Assembly (NCBI RefSeq): GCF_014203695.1
Contig: NZ_JACHJO010000001.1
Coordinates: forward strand, 316,369 to 380,368
Direction: 5' to 3'
Source of the DNA: Nocardiopsis algeriensis
Lineage (GTDB): Bacteria > Actinomycetota > Actinomycetes > Streptosporangiales > Streptosporangiaceae
Length of the DNA stretch: 64,000 nucleotides
Shown here: positions 44,930-55,811 of the stretch, one piece after another
How the letters are laid out: each line of letters starts with the position of its first letter
Position numbering within the stretch: position 1 is the first letter of the stretch
Made by a program: the position numbers and the translations under genes
Notes under the pieces: generated by a model
Told to the model about the DNA's origin: nothing
Databases searched by the model: none
Seen by the model: the letters and a program-made list of their open reading frames with translations, nothing else

Positions 44930-46090
44930 ATGAGCACGAAGGACTACCTGGAGAAGGACTACTACAAGGTCCTGGGTGTCTCGAAGACCGCCTCGAAGGA
45001 CGAGATCAAGCAGTCCTACCGCAAGCTGGCCCGGGAGAACCACCCCGACGCCAACACCGGCGACCCCAAGGCCGAGGAGCGCTTCAAGGAGATCTCCGAG
45101 GCCTACAACGTCCTGTCGGACGACAAGCGCCGCAAGGAGTACGACGACGCGCGCTCCCTGTTCGGCGGCGCCTACCGGCCGGGCGGCGCCTCCGGCGCGG
45201 GCGGCTTCGACATGAGCGACCTGTTCGGCCAGAGCGGCGGTACCGGCACCTCCGGCGGGGAGCGGCTCAGCGACCTGTTCGGCGGCCTCTTCGGCAGCCG
45301 GGGCCGCGGCACGGGGACGACCCGCAGCCGGCGGGGCGCCGACGTCGAGACCGAGACCACCCTGACCTTCCGCGAGGCCGCGGAGGGGGCCACCCGCTCC
45401 TTCCAGCTGGCCAGCGAGGCGCCGTGCCCCACCTGCAAGGGCACCGGCGCCAAGGCGGGCACCGCTCCCAGGATGTGCCCCCGGTGCTCGGGCACCGGAC
45501 ACGAGAACACCAACCTCGGCGGCTTCTCCCTCTCCGAGCCGTGCAGCGAGTGCAAGGGCCGCGGCCTGGTCGTGGACGACCCCTGCACCGACTGCAAGGG
45601 CAGCGGACGCGGCAAGAGCACCCGGACCGTTCAGACCCGGATCCCCGGCGGTGTGTCCGAGGGGCAGAAGATCCGCCTCAAGGGCAAGGGCGCGCCCGGG
45701 GAGAACGGCGGCCCGGCCGGAGACCTCTACGTCGTCGTCCATGTCAAGGAGCACCCGCTGTTCGGCAGAAGCGGCGACAACATCACGGTCACCGTCCCGG
45801 TGACCGTTCCCGAGGCCGCGCTCGGCGCCGACGTGCGCATTCCGACGCTCAGCGGTTTCCCGGTGACGGTGAAGGTCCCCCCGGGCACCCGCAACGGCCA
45901 CAAGCTCCGGGTCCGCGGCAAGGGCGCGACCCGCAAGGACGGCACCACCGGCGACATGATCGTCACCCTGGAGATCGCGGTGCCGGAGAATCTCAGCAGC
46001 GACGCCCGCGAGGCTCTGGAGAAGTTCCGCGCGGCGACGTCCGACTACGACCCGCGTGACGGGCTCGAAACGCGGGCGAAGGGTGTGTGA
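44930..46090 (+). CDS. dnaJ: Chaperone DnaJ (type I Hsp40)
   Basis: A 386-residue type I DnaJ, co-chaperone that stimulates DnaK ATPase. It has a J domain with HPD in RENHPDANTG (~38), a Gly/Ser-rich region (~75-125), four zinc-binding CxxCxGxG repeats (CPTCKGTG, CPRCSGTG, CSECKGRG, CTDCKGSG), and the C-terminal substrate domains (QTRIPGGVSEGQKIRLKGKG). GGGAGAAGG lies upstream of the ATG. The stop overlaps the hspR start by 4 nt. Confidence 0.97.
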   Translation: MSTKDYLEKDYYKVLGVSKTASKDEIKQSYRKLARENHPDANTGDPKAEERFKEISEAYNVLSDDKRRKEYDDARSLFGGAYRPGGASGAGGFDMSDLFGQSGGTGTSGGERLSDLFGGLFGSRGRGTGTTRSRRGADVETETTLTFREAAEGATRSFQLASEAPCPTCKGTGAKAGTAPRMCPRCSGTGHENTNLGGFSLSEPCSECKGRGLVVDDPCTDCKGSGRGKSTRTVQTRIPGGVSEGQKIRLKGKGAPGENGGPAGDLYVVVHVKEHPLFGRSGDNITVTVPVTVPEAALGADVRIPTLSGFPVTVKVPPGTRNGHKLRVRGKGATRKDGTTGDMIVTLEIAVPENLSSDAREALEKFRAATSDYDPRDGLETRAKGV

Positions 46091-46560
46091 GACAGGTGAA
46101 CGGCTCCTTCGGTCCTGATGCCCCGGTCTACGTGATCTCGGTGGCCGCCGAGCTGGCGGGGATGCACCCGCAGACCCTGCGCCAGTACGACCGGCTGGGC
46201 ATCGTCTCCCCCGGGAGGACGTCCGGCCGGGGGCGGCGCTACTCCATGCGCGACATCCAGATGCTGCGCCAGGTGCAGCGGTTGTCGCAGGAGGAGGGCA
46301 TCAACCTGGCCGGGATCAAGCGGATCCTGGAGCTGGAGGACGAGGTGGAGCAGCTGCGCGAGCAGGTCTTCCACCTGGCGAACGAGCTGGAGGCCGCACG
46401 CCGGGCGGTGACGCGCCGGACCCGGGCGCCGGAGGCGTCCCCGGTCCGGGGAGAGCTGGTCCGCCGCACCCGCGTGACGGTCTTCGACACCGCCGAGATC
46501 CCCCCGCCGGGCCAGGAGGACAGGGGCGGCCCCGAGGGAAACCGCGGCCACCGCGGCTGA
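46087..46560 (+). CDS. hspR: Heat-shock repressor HspR (MerR family)
   Basis: A 157-residue MerR-type repressor. The HTH reads VISVAAELAGMHPQTLRQYD and the wing GRTSGRGRRYSMRDIQMLR. A coiled-coil helix follows (ILELEDEVEQLREQVFHLAN), then an Arg/Pro-rich tail. HspR binds HAIR sequences, needs DnaK as co-repressor in Streptomyces, and so gives feedback control of this operon. The GTG overlaps the dnaJ stop (GTGTGA); a second GTG lies 9 nt on. Confidence 0.95.
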   Translation: MRQVNGSFGPDAPVYVISVAAELAGMHPQTLRQYDRLGIVSPGRTSGRGRRYSMRDIQMLRQVQRLSQEEGINLAGIKRILELEDEVEQLREQVFHLANELEAARRAVTRRTRAPEASPVRGELVRRTRVTVFDTAEIPPPGQEDRGGPEGNRGHRG

Positions 46561-46644
46561 CCCCGGGCACGCAGCGAAAGCGCGGCGCGTCCGGCCCCAT
46601 CTCATGACTCTGAGTTGCACCCTTTGTGAAAGGAGTCGCCTCAC

Positions 46645-49254
<2,610 letters not shown>

Positions 49255-49265
49255 CCGGCAGAATG

Positions 49266-49300
49266 CGCGAAGGGCCGTCCCGGAAGGGGCGGCCCTCGCG
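49266..49300 (+). terminator. Terminator after clpB
   Basis: CGCGAAGGGCCGTCCC (49266-49281) pairs with GGGGCGGCCCTCGCG (49286-49300) around a short GGAA-type loop, 12 bp after the stop. Confidence 0.75.
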
Positions 49301-49441
49301 TGTACGTACAGTTCCCGGTCGTCCGCAACCGGCCAGAACCCACTACGGCCGACACAGTGGCCGTCCGTACCCGAACAGGTGTGAAGCCCGTGTGAGCGCG
49401 GAGAGCAGACGATGGTCCTTCCCGATGACGAAAGGACCACC

Positions 49442-49654
49442 ATGTCTTCCCGAAAGCTCGCAGTCGCCTCCGCACTGGTCTTCGGCAGCCTCGCCCTCGG
49501 CCAGGCCCCGGCCGCGGCGGCCCCTCATGAGAGCACCGCCGTCTCCGAGCACGCTGCTTCCGCGTCCGCCGACTCCCGCTCCTCCAACGGGCTCATCGGG
49601 CCCCCGCAGCTGTGCCAGATCTGGCTGGGCATCTGTCCCTATCCGGTCCCCTGA
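49442..49654 (+). CDS. Small secreted peptide with C-terminal two-Cys motif
   Basis: A 70-residue preprotein starting at ATG after GAAAGGACCACC. Residues ~1-27 form a Sec signal peptide (basic start, hydrophobic ASALVFGSLALG, cleavage near AAAA-P). The predicted mature part is ~43 residues. Most of it is Ser/Ala/His/Glu-rich, and it ends in LCQIWLGICPYPVP, in which two Cys five residues apart could form a small disulfide ring. I know of no family. It could be a signalling peptide, a bacteriocin-like product or an envelope protein; the sequence does not decide. Confidence 0.65.
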   Translation: MSSRKLAVASALVFGSLALGQAPAAAAPHESTAVSEHAASASADSRSSNGLIGPPQLCQIWLGICPYPVP

Positions 49655-50095
49655 TCCGCAGGGCCACTCCCGAACCGGAAGTGGGTGCCATCAGCAACGA
49701 TCACACGACCGCGGCGATTCGGCAGAAACCCTGCACACAGCAGCGGAGTCCGCTGGAGGACCAGAGGATCCCACGTCTTCGGCCTTCAGCGGACCCTGCT
49801 GCGTGACTGGCCCGTCCCTACCCTTTCCCGCCTTCGCCGACCTCGCTGCCGAGCTCACCGTGGTGGACGGCGGCGCTCCTCTGAAAGCACCTCCATGGCT
49901 TTATCGGCATGCTGTCGTGCACCCGGCAAGAGGTCTTTGAGATGTTCTGTCCCGAGAGGCTTCCCCAGCCCCACAGTGGGGAATCCCTTTTCCTGACAGC
50001 GTGTGTCTTTGTGTGATGCCCGTGTGAAGAACCCTCACCACACCGGGCCTCAACACCATGTACGCACACCCCCCGACATCGGAAGGCACATCTGC
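49655..50095. other. Gap with no clear gene, possible coding remnant
   Basis: No intact gene is seen. One short plus-strand frame ending near 49940 has coding-like composition (PAFADLAAELTVVDGGAPLK) but no start or family match, so it may be a worn gene end. The region belongs to the patch between the duplicated clpB ends. Confidence 0.4.
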
Positions 50096-50281
50096 ATGCC
50101 CACCAAGCAGTGGCACCGTTCGAACTCCGTCCTGGGTATCGTCCTCGCGATTCTGGCCGTCTTCGCCGGCTTTTCCATCGTTGCCCTCGACGGTCCTCTG
50201 CGTATCGCCCTGGCCGTTGTACTCCTCGTCGGCGTCGTCGCAGTCGTCGCGCGCATGGGCCAGAACCGCAAGACCGCTTGA
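50096..50281 (+). CDS. Small two-helix membrane protein
   Basis: A 61-residue protein with two TM helices (~11-29 and ~36-53), a short basic N-terminus (PTKQWHRSNS) and a basic tail (ARMGQNRKTA). GGAAGG lies ~8 nt before the ATG. A perfect 18-bp hairpin follows. Function unknown; not obviously a holin or toxin. Confidence 0.65.
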   Translation: MPTKQWHRSNSVLGIVLAILAVFAGFSIVALDGPLRIALAVVLLVGVVAVVARMGQNRKTA

Positions 50282-50299
50282 CACATCACGGCATCCCGT

Positions 50300-50338
50300 A
50301 GGAGAGGGGCCGACGGATCGTCCGTCGGCCCCTCTCCT
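50300..50338. terminator. Strong 18-bp terminator hairpin
   Basis: AGGAGAGGGGCCGACGGA (50300-50317) is perfectly complementary to 50321-50338 with a TCG loop. It can stop transcription from either side. Confidence 0.8.
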
Positions 50339-50355
50339 GTATGTCATCCGGGTAC

Positions 50356-50620
50356 TCACACAACCGCTTCCAGCCCTGCCAACCAGGAGCGGCTCAAAGA
50401 CGCGGAAATCCTGTCCTTGCCCCTGCGCACCAACTCCTCGCTCAGCTCGGGATGCTTGACCACCCTGTCCGCCGCCTCGATCAGGGCGAGGTCGTCGCTG
50501 TCGATCGCGGTGCGGGCGATCCGCTGCTCCACGTGATCACGGGTCTGGGCCGCAAAAGGGCTGTAGCTCTTGCTGAGAAACGGTCCCCTGTAAAGACTCA
50601 GCGCCCGGGCGAGCTCCCCC
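50356..50620 (-). pseudogene. Gene remnant without a start, possibly SARP/BTAD-like
   Basis: A minus-strand frame with good coding composition that ends at TGA 50356 but has no plausible start. It reads ELARALSLYRGPFL, then PFAAQTRDHVEQRIAR, ALIEAADRVVKHPELSEELV and SRSWLAGLEAVV. The first part resembles the bacterial transcriptional activator domain of SARP/AfsR regulators; the rest is not recognised. It is interrupted at ~50620, where sequence copied from the clpB 3' end begins. Most likely a truncated leftover. Confidence 0.45.
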
Positions 50621-50625
50621 TCCTC

Positions 50626-50720
50626 CTCACCGTCTCGGCGAAGAAGGCCGAGGGGCCCCGGTGGCCTGAACCGGACACGAGCGCGGAAGGGCCGTCTCCC
50701 CGCGGGGGAGGCGGCCCTTT
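50626..50720. repeat. Duplicated clpB 3' end plus terminator
   Basis: The 28 bp at 50626-50653 match the clpB coding end at 49213-49240 with one mismatch. Looser similarity continues through a stop-like TGA and a GGGCCG/CGGCCC hairpin (50687-50719). The copy is not attached to any clpB body. Confidence 0.7.
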
Positions 50721-50749
50721 CGCCGCGTCCGCGACCGACCGGTCGGCGC

Positions 50750-51154
50750 TCAGACCGGAACTACCTGTACGGCGCTGTCGAGGCCGGCGAAGTCGTCGGC
50801 GTTGCGTGTGTACAGGGGCAGTCCGTGCAGTGAGGCCACAGCGGCAATCATCAGATCCAGGCGGCGCGGCTTCGGGTTGCGGTTCGCCGCGAGGGTGAGG
50901 GCGACCAGCGTTCCGTAACGGGCCGCTGCCTCGCCCCCGAAGGGCAGGGGGGAGAAGTCCCTCACCGCGGCCTGGAGCTTCTCCATGCGTCGAGCCCTGC
51001 CCACCGGGTCCTTTGCCATCGCCACGCCCTGGTGGAGCTCAGCCATCGTGATGGAGGTGATGTCGGGAAATCTGGGAAGTCCAGCCGGATCGATCTCGCC
51101 GAGGTCGATGAAGACACACGTGTCGAGGACGCCTCGGTCAGGCCGCTCAGCCAC
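50750..51154 (-). CDS. vapC: VapC-type PIN-domain toxin
   Basis: A 134-residue PIN-domain ribonuclease, the toxic half of a VapBC module. Acidic metal-site residues are visible: LDTCVFIDL at the start, TMAELHQG (Glu, ~40), [28 protein letters not shown] (Asp ~98 and the final NADDF). The GTG overlaps the antitoxin's end by 8 nt. Length is typical. It sits in the accessory patch after clpB. Confidence 0.9.
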   Translation of the reverse strand: MAERPDRGVLDTCVFIDLGEIDPAGLPRFPDITSITMAELHQGVAMAKDPVGRARRMEKLQAAVRDFSPLPFGGEAAARYGTLVALTLAANRNPKPRRLDLMIAAVASLHGLPLYTRNADDFAGLDSAVQVVPV

Positions 51155-51410
51155 GTTCGTCGTCCCCGACCCGGTCCTCGCCACCGAAGAACTCGTCGGC
51201 TTCCTCACGCATCTGTGCGGAATCCACCCGGGGGAGCCTGCGGTGACGCTCCACGAGTTCCTCTGCGCTGAGGCGCCGGCGGCGTGCGACAGGGCTGACC
51301 TGGGCCACCTCGACCCCGTTGCGGGTCACGTAGAAGCTCTCGCCCGCTTCCACCTGGTCCATGACGGAGGCCGCGTTGTTGCGGAACTCGCGCTGGGTGA
51401 TGGTCTTCAT
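51147..51410 (-). CDS. vapB: VapB/Phd-type antitoxin
   Basis: An 87-residue antitoxin. The Phd/YefM-like DNA-binding N-terminus reads [20 protein letters not shown], with the strand [16 protein letters not shown]. The C-terminal part is acidic and helical ([17 protein letters not shown]) and should wrap the toxin. The ATG is preceded by TACAAT exactly 6 nt upstream, implying leaderless mRNA, and no RBS is seen. Coupled to vapC by overlap. Confidence 0.88.
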   Translation of the reverse strand: MKTITQREFRNNAASVMDQVEAGESFYVTRNGVEVAQVSPVARRRRLSAEELVERHRRLPRVDSAQMREEADEFFGGEDRVGDDERG

Positions 51411-51519
51411 ACTCTGATTGTAGCTTTCCGTGTCCCACGGTGCTACATGCCTTCTCTCGGAGCTACCGGGACACCACGTGAGCGCGATCGCCTCTCCAGG
51501 GCGGAGGCGCCAGGAGGAG

Positions 51520-51727
51520 CAGCCTGGTGCCGCTGGTCGCGCTGTCGGGCGCCCACCGCCTGCACCTGGATGTCCTCTCCGAGGAGTCGTCGGTCGAGCT
51601 GATCCGCCATGTCGCCGCCCCGGAGGCGGTGGCCGCGATGCAGGCCGCCTGCGCCGACATCGCGCACCGCTGCGGCAGACTGCCATTCACCCTGCGCATG
51701 GCAGCCGCCCGTCTGCGTGCCTGCTGA
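51520..51727 (+). pseudogene. NB-ARC/AfsR-like regulator fragment
   Basis: A plus-strand fragment reading [35 protein letters not shown] and [23 protein letters not shown], which is the ARC part of NB-ARC ATPases in SARP/AfsR regulators (SRSSLxGL, RLxLDVL, CGRLPLALR pattern). There is no Walker A part or start upstream, and it ends in a premature stop. A degenerate leftover next to vapBC. Confidence 0.65.
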
Positions 51728-51728
51728 C

Positions 51729-52718
51729 CTACCGTGCGCCGGCCAGCAGCCGCTCCTCCGCACCCTCGGGCAGGCCCGGTACGGGGCGGTCGGAGCGCTG
51801 CGGGGCAGTGCCACCGAGAGAGGTCAGCCACTCCCAGGTGTCGGCGACGGTCTCGGCGACGGGACGGCAGCGCAGGCCGGCGGCCAGTGCGCGCGAGACG
51901 TCGCTGCCGTGCATCGCGTCGTGCGCCTCGCCCGGCGGCACCCACACCGGCAGCTGCGTCCACGGTTCCACCCCGGCCGCGGCGACCTGTTCGGGGGTGA
52001 TCCACACGGGTTCGGCACCCGAGCCGGTGACCTCGGTGCAGGCGGTGATCAGGTCTCCCATGGTGGCGTGCCCCACCGGGCTCACCAGGTTGTACGGCCC
52101 CGACAGCCCGGACGCGGCGGCGTCCAAGGTCCAGGCGGCCAGGTCGCGGGCGTCCACGTACTGGATCGGCAGGTCGGCGGGGCCGGGTGCCGGGAAGGGC
52201 CCGCCCCGGGCGATCCGACCCAGCCACCAGGGCAGGCGGCCGACGTTCTCGCGAGGGCCGAGGATCAGGCCCGCGCGGACCGCGAGGGCCCGGCTGCCGA
52301 AGGCCCCCTCGGCGGCCAGCTCACCCCCGCGCTTGTCCGCCGCGTAGTCGGTTCCGTCGGACTCGGGATCGGCGTCCACCGTCGGCCAGCTCTCGTCGGC
52401 TCCCAGCGGTGAGGGAAAGGTGTAGACGGAGCGGCTGGAGATGTAGGAGTGGTGGCCGACCCGGTCGGCCAGCAGCTGTGCGGCCGCCGCGACCGCGCAG
52501 GGAGCGGCCGACCAGGTGTCGACGACGGCGTCCCACTCACCCTTCTCCAGGGCGCGCAGGCCGTCCTGTGCCGTCCGGTCCCCGTGGAGCACGGCCGCCC
52601 CTTCCGGGGAGGGGCGGGTCCCCCGGTGGAACACCGTGACGTCCCACCCCCGCTCCAGCGCCTCCTCGGCCACGGCCCATCCGACGAAATCCGTACCACC
52701 CAGCACCAGAAGTCTCAT
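51729..52718 (-). CDS. NAD-dependent epimerase/reductase-like protein (extended SDR)
   Basis: A 329-residue Rossmann-fold protein. The nucleotide loop is VLGGTDFVGWAVA (~4-16) followed by FHRGTRP. The SSRSVYTF and DYAADKRGGE segments supply the Ser and the YxxxK pair. The C-terminal part is the variable substrate domain (YVDARDLAAWTLD). It resembles atypical SDRs such as isoflavone-reductase/mRNA-binding-like proteins; the substrate is unknown. The ATG at MRLLVLG follows GGGGGAGA. It ends right beside the NB-ARC fragment. Confidence 0.87.
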   Translation of the reverse strand: MRLLVLGGTDFVGWAVAEEALERGWDVTVFHRGTRPSPEGAAVLHGDRTAQDGLRALEKGEWDAVVDTWSAAPCAVAAAAQLLADRVGHHSYISSRSVYTFPSPLGADESWPTVDADPESDGTDYAADKRGGELAAEGAFGSRALAVRAGLILGPRENVGRLPWWLGRIARGGPFPAPGPADLPIQYVDARDLAAWTLDAAASGLSGPYNLVSPVGHATMGDLITACTEVTGSGAEPVWITPEQVAAAGVEPWTQLPVWVPPGEAHDAMHGSDVSRALAAGLRCRPVAETVADTWEWLTSLGGTAPQRSDRPVPGLPEGAEERLLAGAR

Positions 52719-52890
52719 GCCGGCAGTCTCCCCCGCCGGATTCCCGGCACGCCAGGGCATACTGCTGCCGGCAGAATCCGCGGCGGTTGCGGCATCTCGG
52801 CGCCCCGGGCCGCGCTTCGCATCGGGTCCCGCAACCGGGGCGTGTTCCCGGGGAGGCTTCGAACCGTCGGGGGCCGCCCCCTGCCCGGTG

Positions 52891-54165
52891 TCATCCGGCG
52901 GCCGCGGCGGCCTCGTCGGCGCGGCGGGTGAGCCGGCGCAGGGCCCCGGCGTTGAGGACCAGGGCCGCCAGGATCACCGCACCGGACGCGACGGGCACGT
53001 AGCTCAGCTCCACCCGGCCCAGGAGGCCGCCCAGCAGGGAACCGACCGGGGCGAGGCCGAAGCCGATGACCTGCATCACCGACATGACCCGGCCCAGGTG
53101 GGTGCCGGGGACGATGAGCTGCGCCGCGCCGATCATGACGACGTTGGACACCGTCATGGCGGCACCGAGCACCATCCAGGCCAGGGCCGCCACGTAGGCG
53201 TTGGGGACCAGGCCGAAGACCAGGCAGCACAGGCCCATGAGGCCGAAGGACACCAGCTCGGTGCGGAACCGGCCCAGCGCGCTCGTGATCGGCCCCACCA
53301 GCACGGACCCCGCGAGCGCGCCCACCGCGGAGGAGGCGAGGAACACGCCGTACAGGGCCTCGGGGACGCCGAGGTACTCCTGGACCAGGAGCACCAGGAT
53401 GCCGGCCTGGGCCATGAAGGCCATGTTGACGAGGGCGCCGAACAGCACGGTCGGGCGGAGCACGCGGTCGGTGAACACGTGGGCGAGTCCGGCGCGCATC
53501 TCCGCCAGGACGGCGCCCATCGCGCCGGAGGAGGCGCCCTCGTCCGGTTCGCCGCCCGGACGGGCCCGCCGGACCGCCAGGGGCAGCCCGAGCAGGACGA
53601 CCGCCCCCAGGACGTAGGCCCCGGCGTTGACCGCGAGGGGCAGCGCGGCGGCGACCACGAAGAGCAGGCCCGCGAGCGGGGCTCCCGCGAAGTCCTCCGT
53701 GACGGTCTTGCCGCCCACGAGGCGGCCGTTGGCCTTCTCCAGCCCCGAGGCCGGGACCAGGGCGGGCAGCATCGCACGGCCGGAGAGGTCGTAGAAGACC
53801 TCGCACGTCATGACAGTGAACATCACGGCGTACAGGGCCCAGATCGAGGCGTTCCCGGTCGCGACGAGGACCGCGAGGGCGGCGACGGCCCCGCCTCTGA
53901 CGAAGTTCGCGACGACCATGATCCTGCCCCGGTCCAGGCGGTCCACGAACACCCCGGCGAACAGGCCCAGGAGCAGCCACGGCAGGAAGCGGGCCACCAT
54001 GAGGCCCGAGACCAGGATGGGGTCGTTGGTCAGCATCGCGGCGACCATGGGCAGCACGGTCAGCATGATGCCGTCGGCGAGGTTGCTCAGCAGGCTTCCC
54101 GACCAGAAGCGGGAGAAGTCCTTTCCCAGGGCGTTCGGTTTCTCCGTCGGTACAGCGGTGGTCAC
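52891..54165 (-). CDS. MFS exporter (EntS-like), probably of the peptide product
   Basis: A 424-residue MFS transporter with ~12 TMs. The loop motif reads GVFVDRLDRGRIMVVANFVRGG, and the N-terminus has FSRFWSGSLLSNLADGIML, typical of the MFS_3/EntS group that exports siderophores and peptides. GAGGAGCAACC precedes the GTG. As the last gene of the minus-strand NRPS group it is a good candidate for product export or self-resistance. It follows the RraA-fold gene by 30 bp. Confidence 0.9.
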   Translation of the reverse strand: MTTAVPTEKPNALGKDFSRFWSGSLLSNLADGIMLTVLPMVAAMLTNDPILVSGLMVARFLPWLLLGLFAGVFVDRLDRGRIMVVANFVRGGAVAALAVLVATGNASIWALYAVMFTVMTCEVFYDLSGRAMLPALVPASGLEKANGRLVGGKTVTEDFAGAPLAGLLFVVAAALPLAVNAGAYVLGAVVLLGLPLAVRRARPGGEPDEGASSGAMGAVLAEMRAGLAHVFTDRVLRPTVLFGALVNMAFMAQAGILVLLVQEYLGVPEALYGVFLASSAVGALAGSVLVGPITSALGRFRTELVSFGLMGLCCLVFGLVPNAYVAALAWMVLGAAMTVSNVVMIGAAQLIVPGTHLGRVMSVMQVIGFGLAPVGSLLGGLLGRVELSYVPVASGAVILAALVLNAGALRRLTRRADEAAAAAG

Positions 54166-54195
54166 GGTTGCTCCTCGGGGGGTCGGAGGTGGGGG

Positions 54196-54723
54196 TCAGA
54201 GGTGGGAGGAAAGGCCGGGGAACGCGGGCGGCATGTCGTCCGGGGCGACCACGACGCCGTCCTCGTCGGCGAACAGGAGCCGGCCGGGCCGGAGGACGGT
54301 GCCGCCGCAGACGACCGGCACACCGGTCTCGCCCGCCCCCAGGTGCGAGGGACGCCGGGGGTGGGTGCCCAGGGCGAGGACGCCGATGTCGACGTGTGCC
54401 AGCTGCCGGGTGTCCCGGACCGCGCCGTTGACCACGATGCCCGCCCAGCCGTTGCCGGCGGCGGTACGGGCCACGTTGTCCCCCACCAGGGCGGCGCCGA
54501 GTGAGCCGCCGCCGTCGACGAACAGGACGCGGCCGCGACCCGGCTCGGCGACGGCGGCCTTGACCAGGCCGTTGTCCTCGTGGCACCGGACGGTGGCGAG
54601 GGGTCCGTGGAACGCGGACCTGCCGCCGAAGCTGCGGAAGGGGGCGGAGCAGACCGCGAGGGCGCCGTGCTCGTCCATGAGATCCGCCGTGGCGATCATT
54701 GCGGGGGCGGTGGTGTCTGTCAT
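54196..54723 (-). CDS. RraA-family protein
   Basis: A 175-residue RraA-like protein. The first part reads TADLMDEHGALAVC and HGPLATVRCHEDN. The family core is VLFVDGGGSLGAALVGDNVARTA, WAGIVVNGAVRDT (conserved Gly-Asp and Arg-Asp) and DEDGVVVAP. Homologues are either RNase E modulators (RraA) or class II aldolases acting on 4-carboxy-4-hydroxy-2-oxoadipate; the Arg-Asp pair occurs in both. Its place inside the NRPS operon hints at a biosynthetic or housekeeping side role. It starts 53 bp after the PLP gene. Confidence 0.85.
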   Translation of the reverse strand: MTDTTAPAMIATADLMDEHGALAVCSAPFRSFGGRSAFHGPLATVRCHEDNGLVKAAVAEPGRGRVLFVDGGGSLGAALVGDNVARTAAGNGWAGIVVNGAVRDTRQLAHVDIGVLALGTHPRRPSHLGAGETGVPVVCGGTVLRPGRLLFADEDGVVVAPDDMPPAFPGLSSHL

Positions 54724-54776
54724 CGGGGGTCTCCGGTGGTCGGTGCGAGGTCGGGGTGCTGGCCAGCAGCGGGCCG

Positions 54777-55811
54777 TCAGCGGGCCACGGCGTGCCGGGG
54801 GGCGGGGCGCCGGTCCCAGCGCATCCGCGTCCAGTGGGGGTCCAGGCCGCAGGGCTTCCGCACCAGGAGGGGGTCGTCCGCGAGGTCGGGGGCCCAGTGC
54901 CCCTGGTCGCGCAGCCAGTCCTCGGAGTAGACGGTGTCCTGGTACCGGTACCCGTCGTCGGGGAAGACGACGACGGTGGTCTCCTCCGGGGATCGGCGCG
55001 CGTGCCAGTCCGCGGCCAGGAGCGCGGCCCCGCTCGTCGGGCCGGCGAACACGCCGCGCTCGGCGAACAGGTGCCGTGTGGTGTGGAACGCGGCGGCGGC
55101 GCTCACCCAGTGGACCTCGTCGTAGGACCGGTGGACGACGTTGCCCGGGTAGAGGCTGTTGCCGAGGCCGCGCAGGGGGCGGGGGCCGTTCTCCAGGCCG
55201 AAGAGGACGCTGCCGGGGGTGTCCACACCGACCAGTTCCAGTTCCTCGCCGAACATGCGCAGCGCACCGGCGATGCCTCCGCTGGAGCCGCCGGAGCCCA
55301 CGGGGCCGACGAGGCGGTCCACCCTTCCGACCGTGCCCGCGACGAGTTCGGCGACGGGGAGGTAGGAGGCGGGGTTTCCCGGGTTGTCGTACTGCCCCGG
55401 CACGAACACGCCGGGCTGCTCCCGGCGCAGCTCCTCCAGGCGGGCCAGCCGCGCCCCCTGGATACCGCCGGGGGCGTCGAAGTCGTCGACGATCTCCACC
55501 CGGGTCCCCAGCATCTCCAGCCGGACGCGCAGGGCCGGGTCGATCGCCGGGTCGCCCACGATGGTCAGCGGGTGGCCCCAGCGGCGGCAGACCATGGCCA
55601 GCCCCAGGGCGAAGGTCCCCGACGAGGTCTCCAGGACGGGCGTGCCCGGGGAGAGTCGGCCGTCGGCACGGGCCTGCTCGACCATGTGCTTGGCCGGCAG
55701 GATCTTCATCAGGCTGAAGACGACCGCGTAGAGGTTGGGACGGAGGCGCACGAAGCGGGGCATGGCCATTGCCTCGACCATGGAGTCGAAAAGGGGGGTC
55801 TGCTGTTTCAC
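54777..55811 (-). CDS. PLP-dependent cysteine-synthase-like enzyme (DabA/SbnA-type)
   Basis: A 344-residue fold-type II PLP enzyme. The lysine is probably K in KILPAKHMVEQARADG. The phosphate-binding and substrate loops read VLETSSGTFALGLAM and GPVGSGGSSGGIAGALRM. It resembles cysteine synthases but has a modified active-site loop (TSSGTF in place of TSGNTG). Such variants form 2,3-diaminopropionate or 2,3-diaminobutyrate from phosphoserine or phosphothreonine. The GTG overlaps the GHMP kinase stop by 4 nt, so kinase and PLP enzyme are co-translated, supporting a phosphothreonine substrate (inference). Confidence 0.82.
   Translation of the reverse strand: MKQQTPLFDSMVEAMAMPRFVRLRPNLYAVVFSLMKILPAKHMVEQARADGRLSPGTPVLETSSGTFALGLAMVCRRWGHPLTIVGDPAIDPALRVRLEMLGTRVEIVDDFDAPGGIQGARLARLEELRREQPGVFVPGQYDNPGNPASYLPVAELVAGTVGRVDRLVGPVGSGGSSGGIAGALRMFGEELELVGVDTPGSVLFGLENGPRPLRGLGNSLYPGNVVHRSYDEVHWVSAAAAFHTTRHLFAERGVFAGPTSGAALLAADWHARRSPEETTVVVFPDDGYRYQDTVYSEDWLRDQGHWAPDLADDPLLVRKPCGLDPHWTRMRWDRRPAPRHAVAR

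Noticed and set aside
46590-46644. Possible HAIR operator before clpB
   Set aside because: Only a loose CTGAGT-like fragment is present; no CTTGAG...CTCAAG arrangement is found.
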